A program made the position numbers and the translations under genes. This document shows, piece by piece, positions 1-9,400 of a stretch of 14,695 nt of DNA. Source of the DNA: Gammaproteobacteria bacterium (lineage in GTDB: Bacteria; Pseudomonadota; Gammaproteobacteria; Steroidobacterales; Steroidobacteraceae). Every line of letters begins with the position of its first letter. Positions within the stretch are counted from its first letter, which is position 1. The stretch lies in contig JASHUC010000160.1 of the NCBI GenBank assembly GCA_030040235.1, positions 1-14,695 of the forward strand. The letters run 5' to 3'. The notes below the pieces were generated by a model, which worked only from the letters and a program-made list of their open reading frames with translations, made no database searches and was not told the origin of the DNA.

Positions 1-273
1 GTTCCGGCCAACTCATCGGCCAACGTGACCGGTACCATCGACGATTCGAGCGGCAGCTCGTCCTACGACGCAACGTATCTGGCAATGCCTCTTCAGGGGC
101 AGCCGAGCTTCACGAGCGCCTTGTACAACAGTCCCATCAGCACCAATTGGTTCGTCCTGATGTTCGGACTCGATTCGACGCTGGTGGCCGGACCGGGCTA
201 CGACCAGGCGACGGGCCTGGGCGCACCGAACCCGGTGAATTTCGTCGAGGCGTTCGGCGGCCGCGGTCGATAG
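1..273 (+). CDS. C-terminal fragment of an S53 (sedolisin/kumamolisin-type) peptidase, cut by the window edge
   Basis: The frame is open from base 1 and ends at TAG 271-273, giving the last 90 residues. Residues 63-76 read AGPGYDQATGLGAP, the signature that closes the catalytic domain of S53 serine-carboxyl peptidases. In characterised members the two Gly and the Asp of GPGYD (here 64-68) help form the C-terminal calcium site. The catalytic Ser (GTS motif) and the Glu/Asp residues lie upstream, outside the window, so activity cannot be judged. The Ser/Thr/Asn-rich stretch before the motif does not show the usual D-(I/V)-T-x-G segment, so this may be a divergent member. S53 enzymes are normally secreted with a pro-domain and act at acid pH. 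The protein ends 14 residues after the motif, with no extra C-terminal domain. A GTG at 25 is internal, not the start. Confidence 0.72.
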   Translation, partial: VPANSSANVTGTIDDSSGSSSYDATYLAMPLQGQPSFTSALYNSPISTNWFVLMFGLDSTLVAGPGYDQATGLGAPNPVNFVEAFGGRGR

Positions 274-314
274 CTGGTGCCCATGCGTGCGTGGGCACCT
301 GCTCACGCACGCGT
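272..314. terminator. Two overlapping, mutually exclusive hairpins between convergent genes
   Basis: Hairpin A pairs GGTGCCCA (276-283) with TGGGCACC (292-299) around an 8-base loop. After one T-T mismatch it extends by 3 pairs (272-274 with 301-303), so it begins inside the TAG stop of the S53 gene. Hairpin B pairs GCGTGCGTG (285-293) with CACGCACGC (304-312), and extends by a G-T and an A-T pair. A and B share bases and cannot form together. Neither is followed by a T-run on either strand, so a classical intrinsic terminator is not shown. The place, between two gene ends that meet, suggests bidirectional termination or protection of transcript ends. Confidence 0.45.
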
Positions 315-325
315 TCGCAAGCCGC

Positions 326-913
326 TCAGATCAAGCAGGGTACGAAGGCCCGCACGCGTTGCGCGTAGGCATCGTAGGCAGCGCCGAACTGCTCGCGCAT
401 GAAGCGCTCCTCGACGAAGATCCGGTGGACGATGGCGATGAGCGCGAGTGCCACGGCCAGCACGCCGCGCCACTGGCCGACCGCGAGCGCCGTTCCAATG
501 AAGGCGAGCGCGAGACCCGAGTAGATCGGATGACGGACGAGTCCGTAGGGGCCGCCGGTGATGAGCTCGTGATCGGCCTTGATGGTGACCCCCGAGCCGC
601 TCCAGTTGCGGCCGAGGTAGATACGCGCCCACAGGGTGAAGAGCAGCCCAAGGAGCGTCAACGCCGCCCCGAGTGCCGCCCAGAGCTGCCACTGCGAGCC
701 GGGCAGAAAGCGCTCATCGAGCCGCGGTGGTGCGATGCGCGGGCTCCACAGCAGCGCGGCCGCAATCCATAGCAGGGCAAAGTTCACCGCACGCGGCACC
801 GGGGCCTGGCTGCGCACCGTCGCTTTCACGTTGAGCGCAAACACCCACCAGGTGAGGACCCAGACCAGCCACACCGCGGGGAAGAAGAGCTGGTAGAAGT
901 CGGACAAGCTCAT
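326..913 (-). CDS. ICMT-family (isoprenylcysteine O-methyltransferase-like) integral membrane methyltransferase
   Basis: This 195-residue membrane protein has hydrophobic segments near 6-28, 43-57, 76-98 and 132-165. The conserved core is LGRNWSGSGVTIK (100-112), then GPYGLVRHPIYSG (121-133) and VEERFM (167-172). This is the S-adenosylmethionine-binding C-terminal half typical of the ICMT/phospholipid methyltransferase superfamily. Eukaryotic ICMT methylates prenylated cysteine. Bacterial members of this size mostly have unknown small or lipid substrates, so the substrate is not assigned. ATG at 913 was chosen because it gives the normal length and starts just before the first membrane segment; a TTG at 952 in the same frame would add 13 residues unlike the family. 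The Shine-Dalgarno site is weak. The gene is convergent with the S53 peptidase and divergent from the first Asp-box gene. Confidence 0.85.
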   Translation of the reverse strand: MSLSDFYQLFFPAVWLVWVLTWWVFALNVKATVRSQAPVPRAVNFALLWIAAALLWSPRIAPPRLDERFLPGSQWQLWAALGAALTLLGLLFTLWARIYLGRNWSGSGVTIKADHELITGGPYGLVRHPIYSGLALAFIGTALAVGQWRGVLAVALALIAIVHRIFVEERFMREQFGAAYDAYAQRVRAFVPCLI

Positions 914-1027
914 GGGGCAGACGACATGATCACAACAACCCCCTGAAGTCAACGGGCTGGCACTCCTCCCGATTCCGGCGTTAACGTTGGCTTCCTTTTG
1001 GGCCGGCGAAGCCGCGGAGCTCGCACG
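914..1027. promoter_or_regulatory. Divergent intergenic region between the ICMT-like gene and the first Asp-box gene
   Basis: These 114 bases must hold the promoters of both genes. The centre has a perfect 8-base palindrome, CGTTAACG (979-986), in a locally A/T-richer stretch. On the minus strand TTGACT (952-947) resembles a -35 box, but the best -10 match downstream is poor and badly spaced. No promoter is therefore assigned with confidence. Confidence 0.3.
1015..1019 (+). promoter_or_regulatory. Ribosome binding site deciding the start of the first Asp-box gene
   Basis: CGGAG lies 8 bases before ATG 1028. An in-frame start at 998 would place ten Arg-rich residues ahead of the signal peptide and has no comparable site, so 1028 is preferred. 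Confidence 0.6.
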
Positions 1028-4000
1028 ATGCGCACGCTGAGATCATCGCTCCTCATGGTGCTCGGCCTCGCCTGCTCGATGCTGGCCGCCCGGAGCGCCC
1101 TCGCACAACACTTTCCGGCAAGCGTCTTCCACGATTTCAACTGGCGGCTGGTCGGACCCTTCCGCGGCGGGCGCACACGCGCCGTAGCCGGCGTGCCCTC
1201 CGAGCCGAGCGTCTTTTACGTGGGCGCCGTCGATGGTGGCGTGTGGAAGAGTGACGATGCGGGTCGCACCTGGCATCCCATCTTCGATCAGGAGCCGACG
1301 CAATCGATCGGCGCCATCGCCGTCGCTCCCTCGGACCCGAACGTCATCTACGTCGGAAGCGGCGAGGGGCTGCTGCGCCCGGACCTGTCGGTCGGCGACG
1401 GCATGTATCGCTCGAACGATGCCGGGCGCACCTGGACGCATCTCGGGCTCGATGACGCACAGCAGATCGCCGAGCTCGCAGTGGACCCGCACGACTCCAA
1501 CCGCGTGTTCGCCGCGGTCCTCGGCCATCCTTATGGGCCGAATCCCGTGCGCGGCATCTATCGCACGCTCGATGGCGGGGCTCACTGGGAACGCGTTCTC
1601 TACAAGGATGAGAATACGGGCGGCTCGGCAGTCGCGATCGACCCCAGCCGGCCGAACATCGTTTATGCGGGACTGTGGCAGGCGCGGCTCGGTCCCTCCG
1701 AAGATGACAACGAGTTCGACGGCACCGGCGGCGGCCTCTACAAATCCACCGACGGAGGCACGAGCTGGAAGCCGCTCACGGCGGGACTCCCCAAGGATAC
1801 GACGCAGGTCAACATCGCGATCGCCCCGAGTGCGCCCAACCGGCTCTATGCGATCGTTGCGACGACCGAGCCCGGCGGTTACACCTCCGCGAAAGGGCTC
1901 GGCGTCTTTCGCTCGGATGATGCCGGGGAGAACTGGGAACGGATCACCACCGACCCGCGGCCGGCGCTGCGCATCGGCGGCGGTGACCTCGCCATCGTGC
2001 GCGTCGATCCCATGAATCCCGATGTGGTCTACAGCGCGAGCATCGTCGCGATGAAGTCCACCGACGGGGGCAGAACCTGGCAGCCGCTGCGAGGCGCACC
2101 GGGGGGCGATGATTACCAGAATCTTTGGATCAATCCCAACAACCCCCGCATCATCGCCCTCGTGAGCGACCAGGGTGCGCTCGTCAGCCTCAACGGCGGG
2201 CAAACCTGGAGTTCGTGGTTCAACCAGCCTACGGCACAGCTCTATCACGTGAGCGTCGCGCCGACATTCCCCTATCGGGTGTGCGGCGGGCAGCAGGAAA
2301 GCGGCTCGGTGTGCATCGCAAGCCGCGGGAACGATGGCGAGATCACCGACCGCGACTGGCACCCGGTCGGGGCAATCGAGTACGGAAGTGTCGCCCCCGA
2401 CCCGCTCGATCCGGATGTGATTTACGGCGCCGGGCGCACCGAGGTCTCCAAATTCCACTGGTCCACCGGCCAGGTGCAGAACGTTACGCCCGTTCCCGTG
2501 CGGGACCACGAGGTCCGAGCCGATCGGACCGAGCCGCTCGAGTTCTCGCCGCTCGACCCGCACACGCTCTACTACGCGGCCAACAGGCTCTACAAGACGA
2601 GCGACGGCGGCAAGACCTGGCAGACGGTGAGCCCCGACCTCACGCGGGAGAACCCAGGGATCCCCGCGAGCGTCGGCGCGCTGCACCCGAAGGGCGCCGA
2701 GCATTTGAGGGGCACGCTCTACGCGCTCGCACTCTCACCCCTCGATGCAAGGACGCTCTGGGTGGGTACGGACGACGGTCTCGTGTGGCACACCGTGGAC
2801 GGGGGAGCACACTGGTCCAACGTCACCCCACCTGCCCTTACGGCCTGGAGCAAGGTGACGCAGATCGAGGCCTCGCATTTCGATGCGAACACCGCCTACG
2901 TCTCGGTGAGCCGCATGCGCATCGATGATCTGCATCCTTATATCTTCCGCACGCACGATGGCGGCAAGAGCTGGCAGTCGATCAGCGACGGCCTGCCGCT
3001 CGATGCCCCGGTGAATGCGGTGCGCGAAGATCCGGAGCGAGAAGGGCTGCTCTTCGCGGCGACGGAGAAGGCCGTCTGGGTATCGAGCGATGAGGGCGCA
3101 CACTGGGATTCGCTGCAGCTCAATCTGCCGCACACCTCGATGCGCGACCTCGTGGTGCATGGCGACGATCTGATCGTCGCCACCCACGGGCGCTCGTTCT
3201 GGATCCTGGACGACATCTCGCGGCTGCGACAGATCCCGGCCACAGGCTTGCGAAAGGCCGTGCTGCTCGACCCCGCCCCCGCGTATCGCGTGAGGCGGAG
3301 CACGTGGACGGATACACCGATACCGCCCGATGAGCCGCTCGGACGGAATCCTCCCTCGGGCGCCATCATCGAGTACTTCCTGCCGCGCGATGCAAGAGGA
3401 CCCGTCACGCTGGAGGTGCTCGACTCCAGTGGGGCGCTCGTGCGCCGGATCCGAAGCGACGATCCGCTGTCGCCGAGCCCGGAGGACCTGGCGCGCGAGC
3501 TCATCCCACGATACTGGATCGCACTCCCCCATGTGCTGCCGGCCAAGCGCGGCATGCATCGCTTCATCTGGGATCTTCACTACGCGGCGCCTCTCACGAC
3601 CGCTCGCGAGTACCCGATCTCGGCCGTACCGCATGCTACCCCGCAGGAGCCGAAGGGCCCACTCGCGCTTCCCGGAAGCTACCGGGTCCGACTCATCGTG
3701 GACGGCCGCACGCTGGAGGCGCCCCTGACGGTGTTGCCCGACCCGCGTGTGCGCGTCCCCGCCGGTGCGCTCGAGGAGCAACTGAGCCTGGCGAGAAAGC
3801 TCGCCGAGCTTCTGACATCGAGCTCGCACGCGCTTCTCATGGGCCGATCCGAGGAAGCGCAGCTCAAGACGCTCGCTGCAAGACGATCGAAGCAGGTCTC
3901 CACTGCGAGCGCTGCGGATGCGACGACCGCTGCGATTGAGGGCTTCGAGAGGCGGTTGACCGCGCTCCTCGAGCAGGCGAAACCCGCGCTCAGCGAGGTG

Positions 4001-4243
4001 CAGGGAAATCTGAGTGGGCTCTACACGCAGGTGACGCAGGCCGATGCGGCACCGACCGCCGCGCAGGCGAGTGCTGCTCAGGCGGCGGATGCGGCAAGCG
4101 CGACGCTGCTGCGCACGTGGCAGCAGCTCCAAGACGGCCTCCCGGCGCTCAACGCGCGGCTGCGAGCGGACCAGCTTCCCGAGATTCGCCCGAATCTCCC
4201 GCCGCCGCGGGATATCAACGAGGCGGACGTCGACGAGGATTGA
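1028..4243 (+). CDS. Secreted Asp-box (BNR/VPS10-like) beta-propeller protein, copy 1
   Basis: The product is 1071 residues. Residues 1-26 form a Sec signal peptide (basic start, LLMVLGLACSML core, cleavage after ALA). From about 75 to 693 there are eleven Asp-box motifs (S/T-x-D-x-G-x-x-W), such as SDDAGRTW at 75-82 and SSDEGAHW at 686-693, marking successive propeller blades. A longer segment between boxes 7 and 8 carries FNQPTAQLYHVS (398-409) and GGQQESGS. The motif ATHGRSFWILDD follows the last blade. The C-terminal third has an Ig-like strand pattern, GSYRVRLIVDG (883-893) then LTVLPDPR, and ends in an Ala/Gln-rich helical stretch. Such proteins are often labelled glycosyl hydrolase, sortilin-like or BNR-repeat protein, with no proven activity. 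I see no sialidase Arg triad or RIP motif. The likely place is periplasm or cell surface. It is a full-length paralog of 6486-9617. Confidence 0.85.
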   Translation: MRTLRSSLLMVLGLACSMLAARSALAQHFPASVFHDFNWRLVGPFRGGRTRAVAGVPSEPSVFYVGAVDGGVWKSDDAGRTWHPIFDQEPTQSIGAIAVAPSDPNVIYVGSGEGLLRPDLSVGDGMYRSNDAGRTWTHLGLDDAQQIAELAVDPHDSNRVFAAVLGHPYGPNPVRGIYRTLDGGAHWERVLYKDENTGGSAVAIDPSRPNIVYAGLWQARLGPSEDDNEFDGTGGGLYKSTDGGTSWKPLTAGLPKDTTQVNIAIAPSAPNRLYAIVATTEPGGYTSAKGLGVFRSDDAGENWERITTDPRPALRIGGGDLAIVRVDPMNPDVVYSASIVAMKSTDGGRTWQPLRGAPGGDDYQNLWINPNNPRIIALVSDQGALVSLNGGQTWSSWFNQPTAQLYHVSVAPTFPYRVCGGQQESGSVCIASRGNDGEITDRDWHPVGAIEYGSVAPDPLDPDVIYGAGRTEVSKFHWSTGQVQNVTPVPVRDHEVRADRTEPLEFSPLDPHTLYYAANRLYKTSDGGKTWQTVSPDLTRENPGIPASVGALHPKGAEHLRGTLYALALSPLDARTLWVGTDDGLVWHTVDGGAHWSNVTPPALTAWSKVTQIEASHFDANTAYVSVSRMRIDDLHPYIFRTHDGGKSWQSISDGLPLDAPVNAVREDPEREGLLFAATEKAVWVSSDEGAHWDSLQLNLPHTSMRDLVVHGDDLIVATHGRSFWILDDISRLRQIPATGLRKAVLLDPAPAYRVRRSTWTDTPIPPDEPLGRNPPSGAIIEYFLPRDARGPVTLEVLDSSGALVRRIRSDDPLSPSPEDLARELIPRYWIALPHVLPAKRGMHRFIWDLHYAAPLTTAREYPISAVPHATPQEPKGPLALPGSYRVRLIVDGRTLEAPLTVLPDPRVRVPAGALEEQLSLARKLAELLTSSSHALLMGRSEEAQLKTLAARRSKQVSTASAADATTAAIEGFERRLTALLEQAKPALSEVQGNLSGLYTQVTQADAAPTAAQASAAQAADAASATLLRTWQQLQDGLPALNARLRADQLPEIRPNLPPPRDINEADVDED

Positions 4244-4249
4244 ATTCCG

Positions 4250-6472
4250 CTAGAGGTCGTACGAGATTCCGGCGTAGACGGCGAGAGCATCGGCCGGCTC
4301 GAGCATCCCGCCCGCGATGAACACCCGCGAGTAGTAGCGCCGGTCGGTCAGATTCGAGACGCCACCGAGCAGGTGCCAGTGATCGGCCAGGGTGTAATCG
4401 GCCGCCAGATCGAGCACGGTGTAGGCGGGAATGAGGGCCGGCGTACTGCCGATCGGCAGATCGCTATCCTGGAAATACTCGGACCCGACCGAGTCGAGGA
4501 ACAGGCTCACCTTGTAACGATTGTCCTCGCGCCAGATCAGACCGGTTTTCAGCACGTAATGCGGCGCGTACGCAGGGATCTTTCCCACCTGACCGGGGAT
4601 GATGCTGCTCGTGAAGTGCGCATCGAGCAGGCTGGCATTGGCGAAAAGACTCAAGTGCTCGTTCGTGCCGCTCATCGAGGTGAGTTGCAGCAGGTCGTAG
4701 GAGCCCTCGAGCTCCGCGCCGCGATTGCGCGTGTCGCCGGTGTTCACATCGATCGTCTCGAAGGCCGAGATCGCTTGCGACTCGATTCTGTCCTTGACCT
4801 CGATGTCGAACACACTCACGTCGTAGTACAGCCCGAGGATCGGCCAGCCGTGCACACCGCCTTCGTAGGTGAGGTACCGGGTCGTCTCCGGATTGTTGGT
4901 CGGGGAGAAGTTGCTGAAGGGACTCGCGATGTCGAGATAGCGCACCGGCCTAAAGCCCTGCGATACGTTGATGTAGGTCTCGTTCCCGCGCCCGAAATCG
5001 TTGCCGATACCGACCCCGAGGAGCGGCGCGTTCTTGGTGTAGGTTGCATCAGCGAGTTCGGGATGAGGGGCGACGGTTTCGTGCGTCGAGAGCTCCTCCC
5101 GGTCGAAGCGCGCGGAGGTGACCACGTGAAAGCGGTGCGGCAGACGGAACAGGCTCTCGGCAAACACGGCACCGTACTTCGTGCTGCGGCCATCGGCATA
5201 GATGAGTTTGCCCGATTCATCGTCCATCCCGACCAGCGGGTTTGCGCTCACCCATTCGTTGTAAGGACTTCGCGAGGTATACGCCGTGTAGCCGACGGTC
5301 CACGCATTGCCGCGACCCCAGCGATGCCGCCACCTCCCGTCGAGACCGGTGTAATGAAAGCGCTGGCCTGCGAGTGTCGAGCCCGTCGCGAGCAGATCCG
5401 TGGTGTACACGTCCGAGCGGGTGACGAGGTCGGTGTAGCCGGTCCACGCCTTCTGCACGTAGAGGTCACGAGGGCTGAACTGCCCTTCGTAGGTGAGAAC
5501 GGCGGTATCGCGATCGGTCCAGAGGTGATCGTCAGGCGTCGTCGTCTGATTCGGGTCCGCATGGAACTCTTCGCCCGTCAGGAATCCCGCGAGGCCACTG
5601 TCGAGGTCATACACGTGAGCATCGAGGCTCAGCTTCTGCTCACCATCGATCCGATAGCCGACATGCACATCGCCCGAATCGAGCACGTAATCGCCGTTCT
5701 CGCGCTGGCCGTCCGACTGGCGCCGTGAGTAGTCGGCAAGGTAGTCCCAGTCCCCGGAGGTGCCTGAGACCCGGTCGAAGCTCGAGTACAGCCCGTACAT
5801 GCCGCCGACCTGCTCCAGAGTGCCCGCCAACGCGCGATTCGGATCCGGTGGCTGCGAGATGAAATCAACGACCGGCTCGGGCTCCGGTCCGTAGAGGAGT
5901 CCCGATCCGCCGCGGATCATTTGCACCGAGGCGAGCGTCTCCGGAACCGGCAGATAGTAGGTGGTCGGATAGCCGATCCAGTCGAGCTCGAGCGGGATGC
6001 CGTCCTGCATGAGGAGGATGTACTCGCTCTCCTGCGGATTTCCGAGCCCGCGGTAGGCGATGTTGAGCTCCGTCGGATTCTGCTGCTCGGCAATGAGGAT
6101 GCCGGGCAGCTGATCGAATACCTCGCGCTGGTTGTTGTCGATGACGGGCGGCATGTCGTTCAGGTCCACGACGCTCGTCTTCTTCGTGACCGTGATCGCC
6201 GTTCCGTTCACCTCCGGGAGCGAGTGCGCGTAGCGCGTCGCGAGGTTGTACCGGCCGGCCTGAATGATGACGCGCGGACAGGGGTTGCCCTTGCACGGCG
6301 CTTGGGGCGCCGCGACAGCCTTCGATGCGGGCTTGCCCGTCTGGTCGGGCTGCGTGGCCTGGTCTGCGTGTGCAGTGGCCGATGCAATCCAGGCAACCCA
6401 AGCGCACGCGAGCGGACACACGATCGAGCGCGCGCAGCTCACCGGCCGATTCGGGTGGTCCTGCAGGCTCAT
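4250..6472 (-). CDS. FecA-like TonB-dependent outer-membrane receptor
   Basis: The product is 740 residues. A signal peptide (1-36, cleavage after AHA) is followed by a short Gln/Pro/Ala linker with two Cys (60, 65). A TonB-box-like TAITVTKK follows at 91-98. The plug (about 105-210) contains REVFDQLPGI, YRGLGNP, LMQDGIPLELDWIGYPTTYY and MIRGGSGLLYGPEPEP; this order is that of the FecA subgroup. The remainder is aromatic-rich alternating beta-strand sequence, with SNLTDRRYYSRVF near the end, typical of the last strands of the barrel. The final residue is Leu instead of the common Phe. The FecA-type N-terminal signalling domain is absent, so direct sigma/anti-sigma signalling is unlikely. ATG 6472 is chosen because the signal peptide fits it; ATG 6529 would overlap the upstream gene by 44 bases. 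The 13-base gap to that gene suggests cotranscription. The substrate is unknown; iron chelate, peptide or glycan are possible. Confidence 0.87.
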   Translation of the reverse strand: MSLQDHPNRPVSCARSIVCPLACAWVAWIASATAHADQATQPDQTGKPASKAVAAPQAPCKGNPCPRVIIQAGRYNLATRYAHSLPEVNGTAITVTKKTSVVDLNDMPPVIDNNQREVFDQLPGILIAEQQNPTELNIAYRGLGNPQESEYILLMQDGIPLELDWIGYPTTYYLPVPETLASVQMIRGGSGLLYGPEPEPVVDFISQPPDPNRALAGTLEQVGGMYGLYSSFDRVSGTSGDWDYLADYSRRQSDGQRENGDYVLDSGDVHVGYRIDGEQKLSLDAHVYDLDSGLAGFLTGEEFHADPNQTTTPDDHLWTDRDTAVLTYEGQFSPRDLYVQKAWTGYTDLVTRSDVYTTDLLATGSTLAGQRFHYTGLDGRWRHRWGRGNAWTVGYTAYTSRSPYNEWVSANPLVGMDDESGKLIYADGRSTKYGAVFAESLFRLPHRFHVVTSARFDREELSTHETVAPHPELADATYTKNAPLLGVGIGNDFGRGNETYINVSQGFRPVRYLDIASPFSNFSPTNNPETTRYLTYEGGVHGWPILGLYYDVSVFDIEVKDRIESQAISAFETIDVNTGDTRNRGAELEGSYDLLQLTSMSGTNEHLSLFANASLLDAHFTSSIIPGQVGKIPAYAPHYVLKTGLIWREDNRYKVSLFLDSVGSEYFQDSDLPIGSTPALIPAYTVLDLAADYTLADHWHLLGGVSNLTDRRYYSRVFIAGGMLEPADALAVYAGISYDL

Positions 6473-6485
6473 GGCGATCGCGATC

Positions 6486-9400
6486 TCAGGGTGCGAGCGG
6501 TGCTTCGCCGGCGGCTCTGAGCTCTGCATCGAGCTTCGCCAGATCTCGATCCCTCAAGCGTTGCCACTCCGCGAGTGTGGAATCCAGCATGCTCGAGAGC
6601 GTTGCGTATGAGGCGCGCTCGTCGGGTCCGGGATCGGCGTCGGCACCATCGACGGCCCCCTCGAGCTTGCCGAGATCCGTCGACAGAGCCTGCAGGCTGT
6701 CGGTCCGCGGGGGTGGCGGATGGGCCACGTTCTCCGGGAGTTCGTGCAGCTGCACGCCCGAGAGATGGGTCACCTTCGCCATGAATGACGCAAGCTGGGC
6801 GCGCCGGGGACCGCCGCGCGCGACTCGCGATTCGAGCGCCTCGAGCAGATGCGTCGCCTGAGCACGCGCGGCGGATGCGCGCCCGGAGGCCTGTTCGACC
6901 TGCCGGGCGAGCTCGAACTCCCGTTGGAGGGCCGCCTCCGAAACGTGAGTGCGGGGGTCCGGCTCCACGCGCAGCGGTTGGCGGTACGCACGCCCGTCGA
7001 CCGTCAGCACGACACGGTAACTGCCGGGCGGTGCCCAGATGCCACCCCTGCGCTCCCCGCCGCCTACGCCTTCCGGGGCCGGGTAGCGCAGATCCCACAC
7101 GAGGCGGTGCATCCCCTCTTTCGTGGACACGGTCACCGGGGGCGGCACCCATTCGGGTGCGAACGCGAGCTTCGATGGATCGGGAGGCTTCACCCGATCG
7201 GCGCTGCTGAAGCGCCGGACCGCGTGATCCTGCGCATCGAAGATCGCGAGCGTCACGGGGCCCGCGACGTCTCCCGGCAGCAGGTAATCGATGATGGCAC
7301 CGTCCGGAGCGTTCGCCGCCAGTGGCTCGTCCTTGGGCATCGGAGTGCCGGTGAACGCGCCGGTGCGCACACGTATCGCGGCGGCGGGTTTGAAGAGCAG
7401 GGCCTCGCCTGCATGCACCGTCGCCATCTGCCGCAGTGCCGAGATGTCATCCATGATGAAAAAGCCGCGCCCGTGCGTGGCAATGACCAGGTCCTCGCCG
7501 TGCACATCGATATCGCGCACGGAGGTCATCGGCAGATTCTGCTGCAGCGACTGCCAATGTGCTCCGTCATCGAACGACACGAACATCCCGCGCTCGGTGC
7601 CGGCATAGAGCAGGCCTCTCGTCACCGGATCTTCTCGCACGACGTTGACGAAGCTGTCGCGCGGAATGCCCGAGTCGATTCGAGCCCAGTTCCTGCCACC
7701 ATCCTCGGTGCGGTAGATGTAGGGGGTGTCATCGTCCAGACGATGCCGGTCGATCGCCAGATAAGCGACGGCGGCATCGAAGTGCGAGGGCTCGATGCCA
7801 CCGACTTTCGACCACGCCGTGAGCGCCTTCGGAGTGACGTTGCGCCAGTGAGCGCCCGCATCATCGCTGCGCCAGACGAGCCCGTCGTCGGTCCCCACCC
7901 AAAGGCCGGCGGCGGCGAGCGGCGAAGGCGCGATCGTATAGATCACGCCCCGGCGGTGGCCGACGTGATCGTCGTCGGCTGCGGTCGGCGGGTCGAGGTT
8001 CGATGGAATCGCGGGGTCGGGGCGCGTCAGGTCGGGGCTCACCGGACTCCAATGCTCGCCGCCGTCCGTCGTCTCGAAGAGCCGCTGATTGGCGAAGTAC
8101 AGCACTTTCTTGCCGCTCCTGGAGAATGAGAGCGGCAGTGTCCAGGCGCTGCGGTAGTGCGCCGCGGGATAGGCAAGCGTCGGATCCACATCGCGCGTCT
8201 GGCCGCTGCGCAGGTCGAGCTTCTCGACCGTGCCGCCGTACACGATGTCCGGGTCGTCGGGGTCGGGCGCGATCATGCCGTTCTCACCGCCCGGAGTGAT
8301 CTCGTGGAACTCCTGCATCGTGATGCCGTCCACGCTGTCGGTGCGGCTGGGAAGGGCGACGGCCCCAGAGTCCTGCTGCGCGCCGTAGACCCAGTACGGG
8401 AAGCGATTGTCGGTGCTGACGTGATAGATCTGAGCCGTCGGCTGGTTGAACCAGCTGCTCCAGGTCTTACCGCCGTCGAGCGTGATCAGGGTGCCCTGAT
8501 CGACGCCGAGGATCTGCCGGCCGGAGTCGGTCGGATCGATCCACATCGCGTGGAAATCATCACCCGTGGGGTCGCCTTTCAGAGCAATGAAATGCCGGCC
8601 GCCATCGTCCGAGCGAAGCACGATCGTATCCATCGCGTACACGCGATCGGCATTCTTGGGATCCACCGTCAGGCTGCAGAAGTACCAGCCTCGATTCCAG
8701 ATCCGCAGGTCGCCCGACACATGGTTCCAGTGCACGCCGTCGTCGTCGGAGCGGTAAAGCCCTCCTTCATCCCGCGGGCCGTCGACTAACGCATAGAGAC
8801 GGTCGGGCTCGCTCGGCGCCGTGGCGAGCCCGATGTGACCCGGGTGCCGGGGGAAGCCGTTCCCGGTGACCTGAACCCACCGCTCACCACCGTCGTGCGA
8901 CACGTAAAGTCCGCTGCCCGGCCCGTTCGAGGGCGGATAAACGCTCCAGGGAGGACGCCGGGTCTGCCAGAGCGCGGCGTAGATCGTATCCGGCGCACCG
9001 GGCTTGAAGGCGAGATCGATCGCTCCGGTGTCGTCATCCTTGAACAATACCTTGCGCCAGTGCTCGCCGCCGTCCTGCGATCGAAACACGCCGCGCTCTG
9101 CGTTCGGGCCGTAAGCGTGACCGAGGGCGGCGACGAACACGACCGCGGGGTTATGCGGATCGACCAGGATGCGGCCCACCTGGCGGGTATCCGCAAGACC
9201 GAGGTACCTCCAGTGCCGGCCCGCATCGGTGGACTTGTACACGCCGTTCCCGTGGGCGATGTCGGAGCGCATGTCCGCCTCGCCCGTACCGACGTAGAGT
9301 GTCTCGGGGTCCGAAGGCGCGACGGCGATCGCCCCGATCGAGCCGGCCGGCTCGCTGTCGAAGATCGGCTGCCAGGTGCGACCGGCGTCCTCGGTCGCCC

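Noticed and set aside
914..952. TTGACT/GATCAT as a promoter for the ICMT-like gene
   Set aside because: The spacing is 15 bases with a weak -10 match, and the transcript would start only a few bases before the start codon.
1028..4243. Annotation of the Asp-box proteins as sialidases
   Set aside because: Asp-boxes alone are shared by many propellers; I saw no Arg-Ile-Pro motif, Arg triad or catalytic Tyr/Glu pattern of sialidases.
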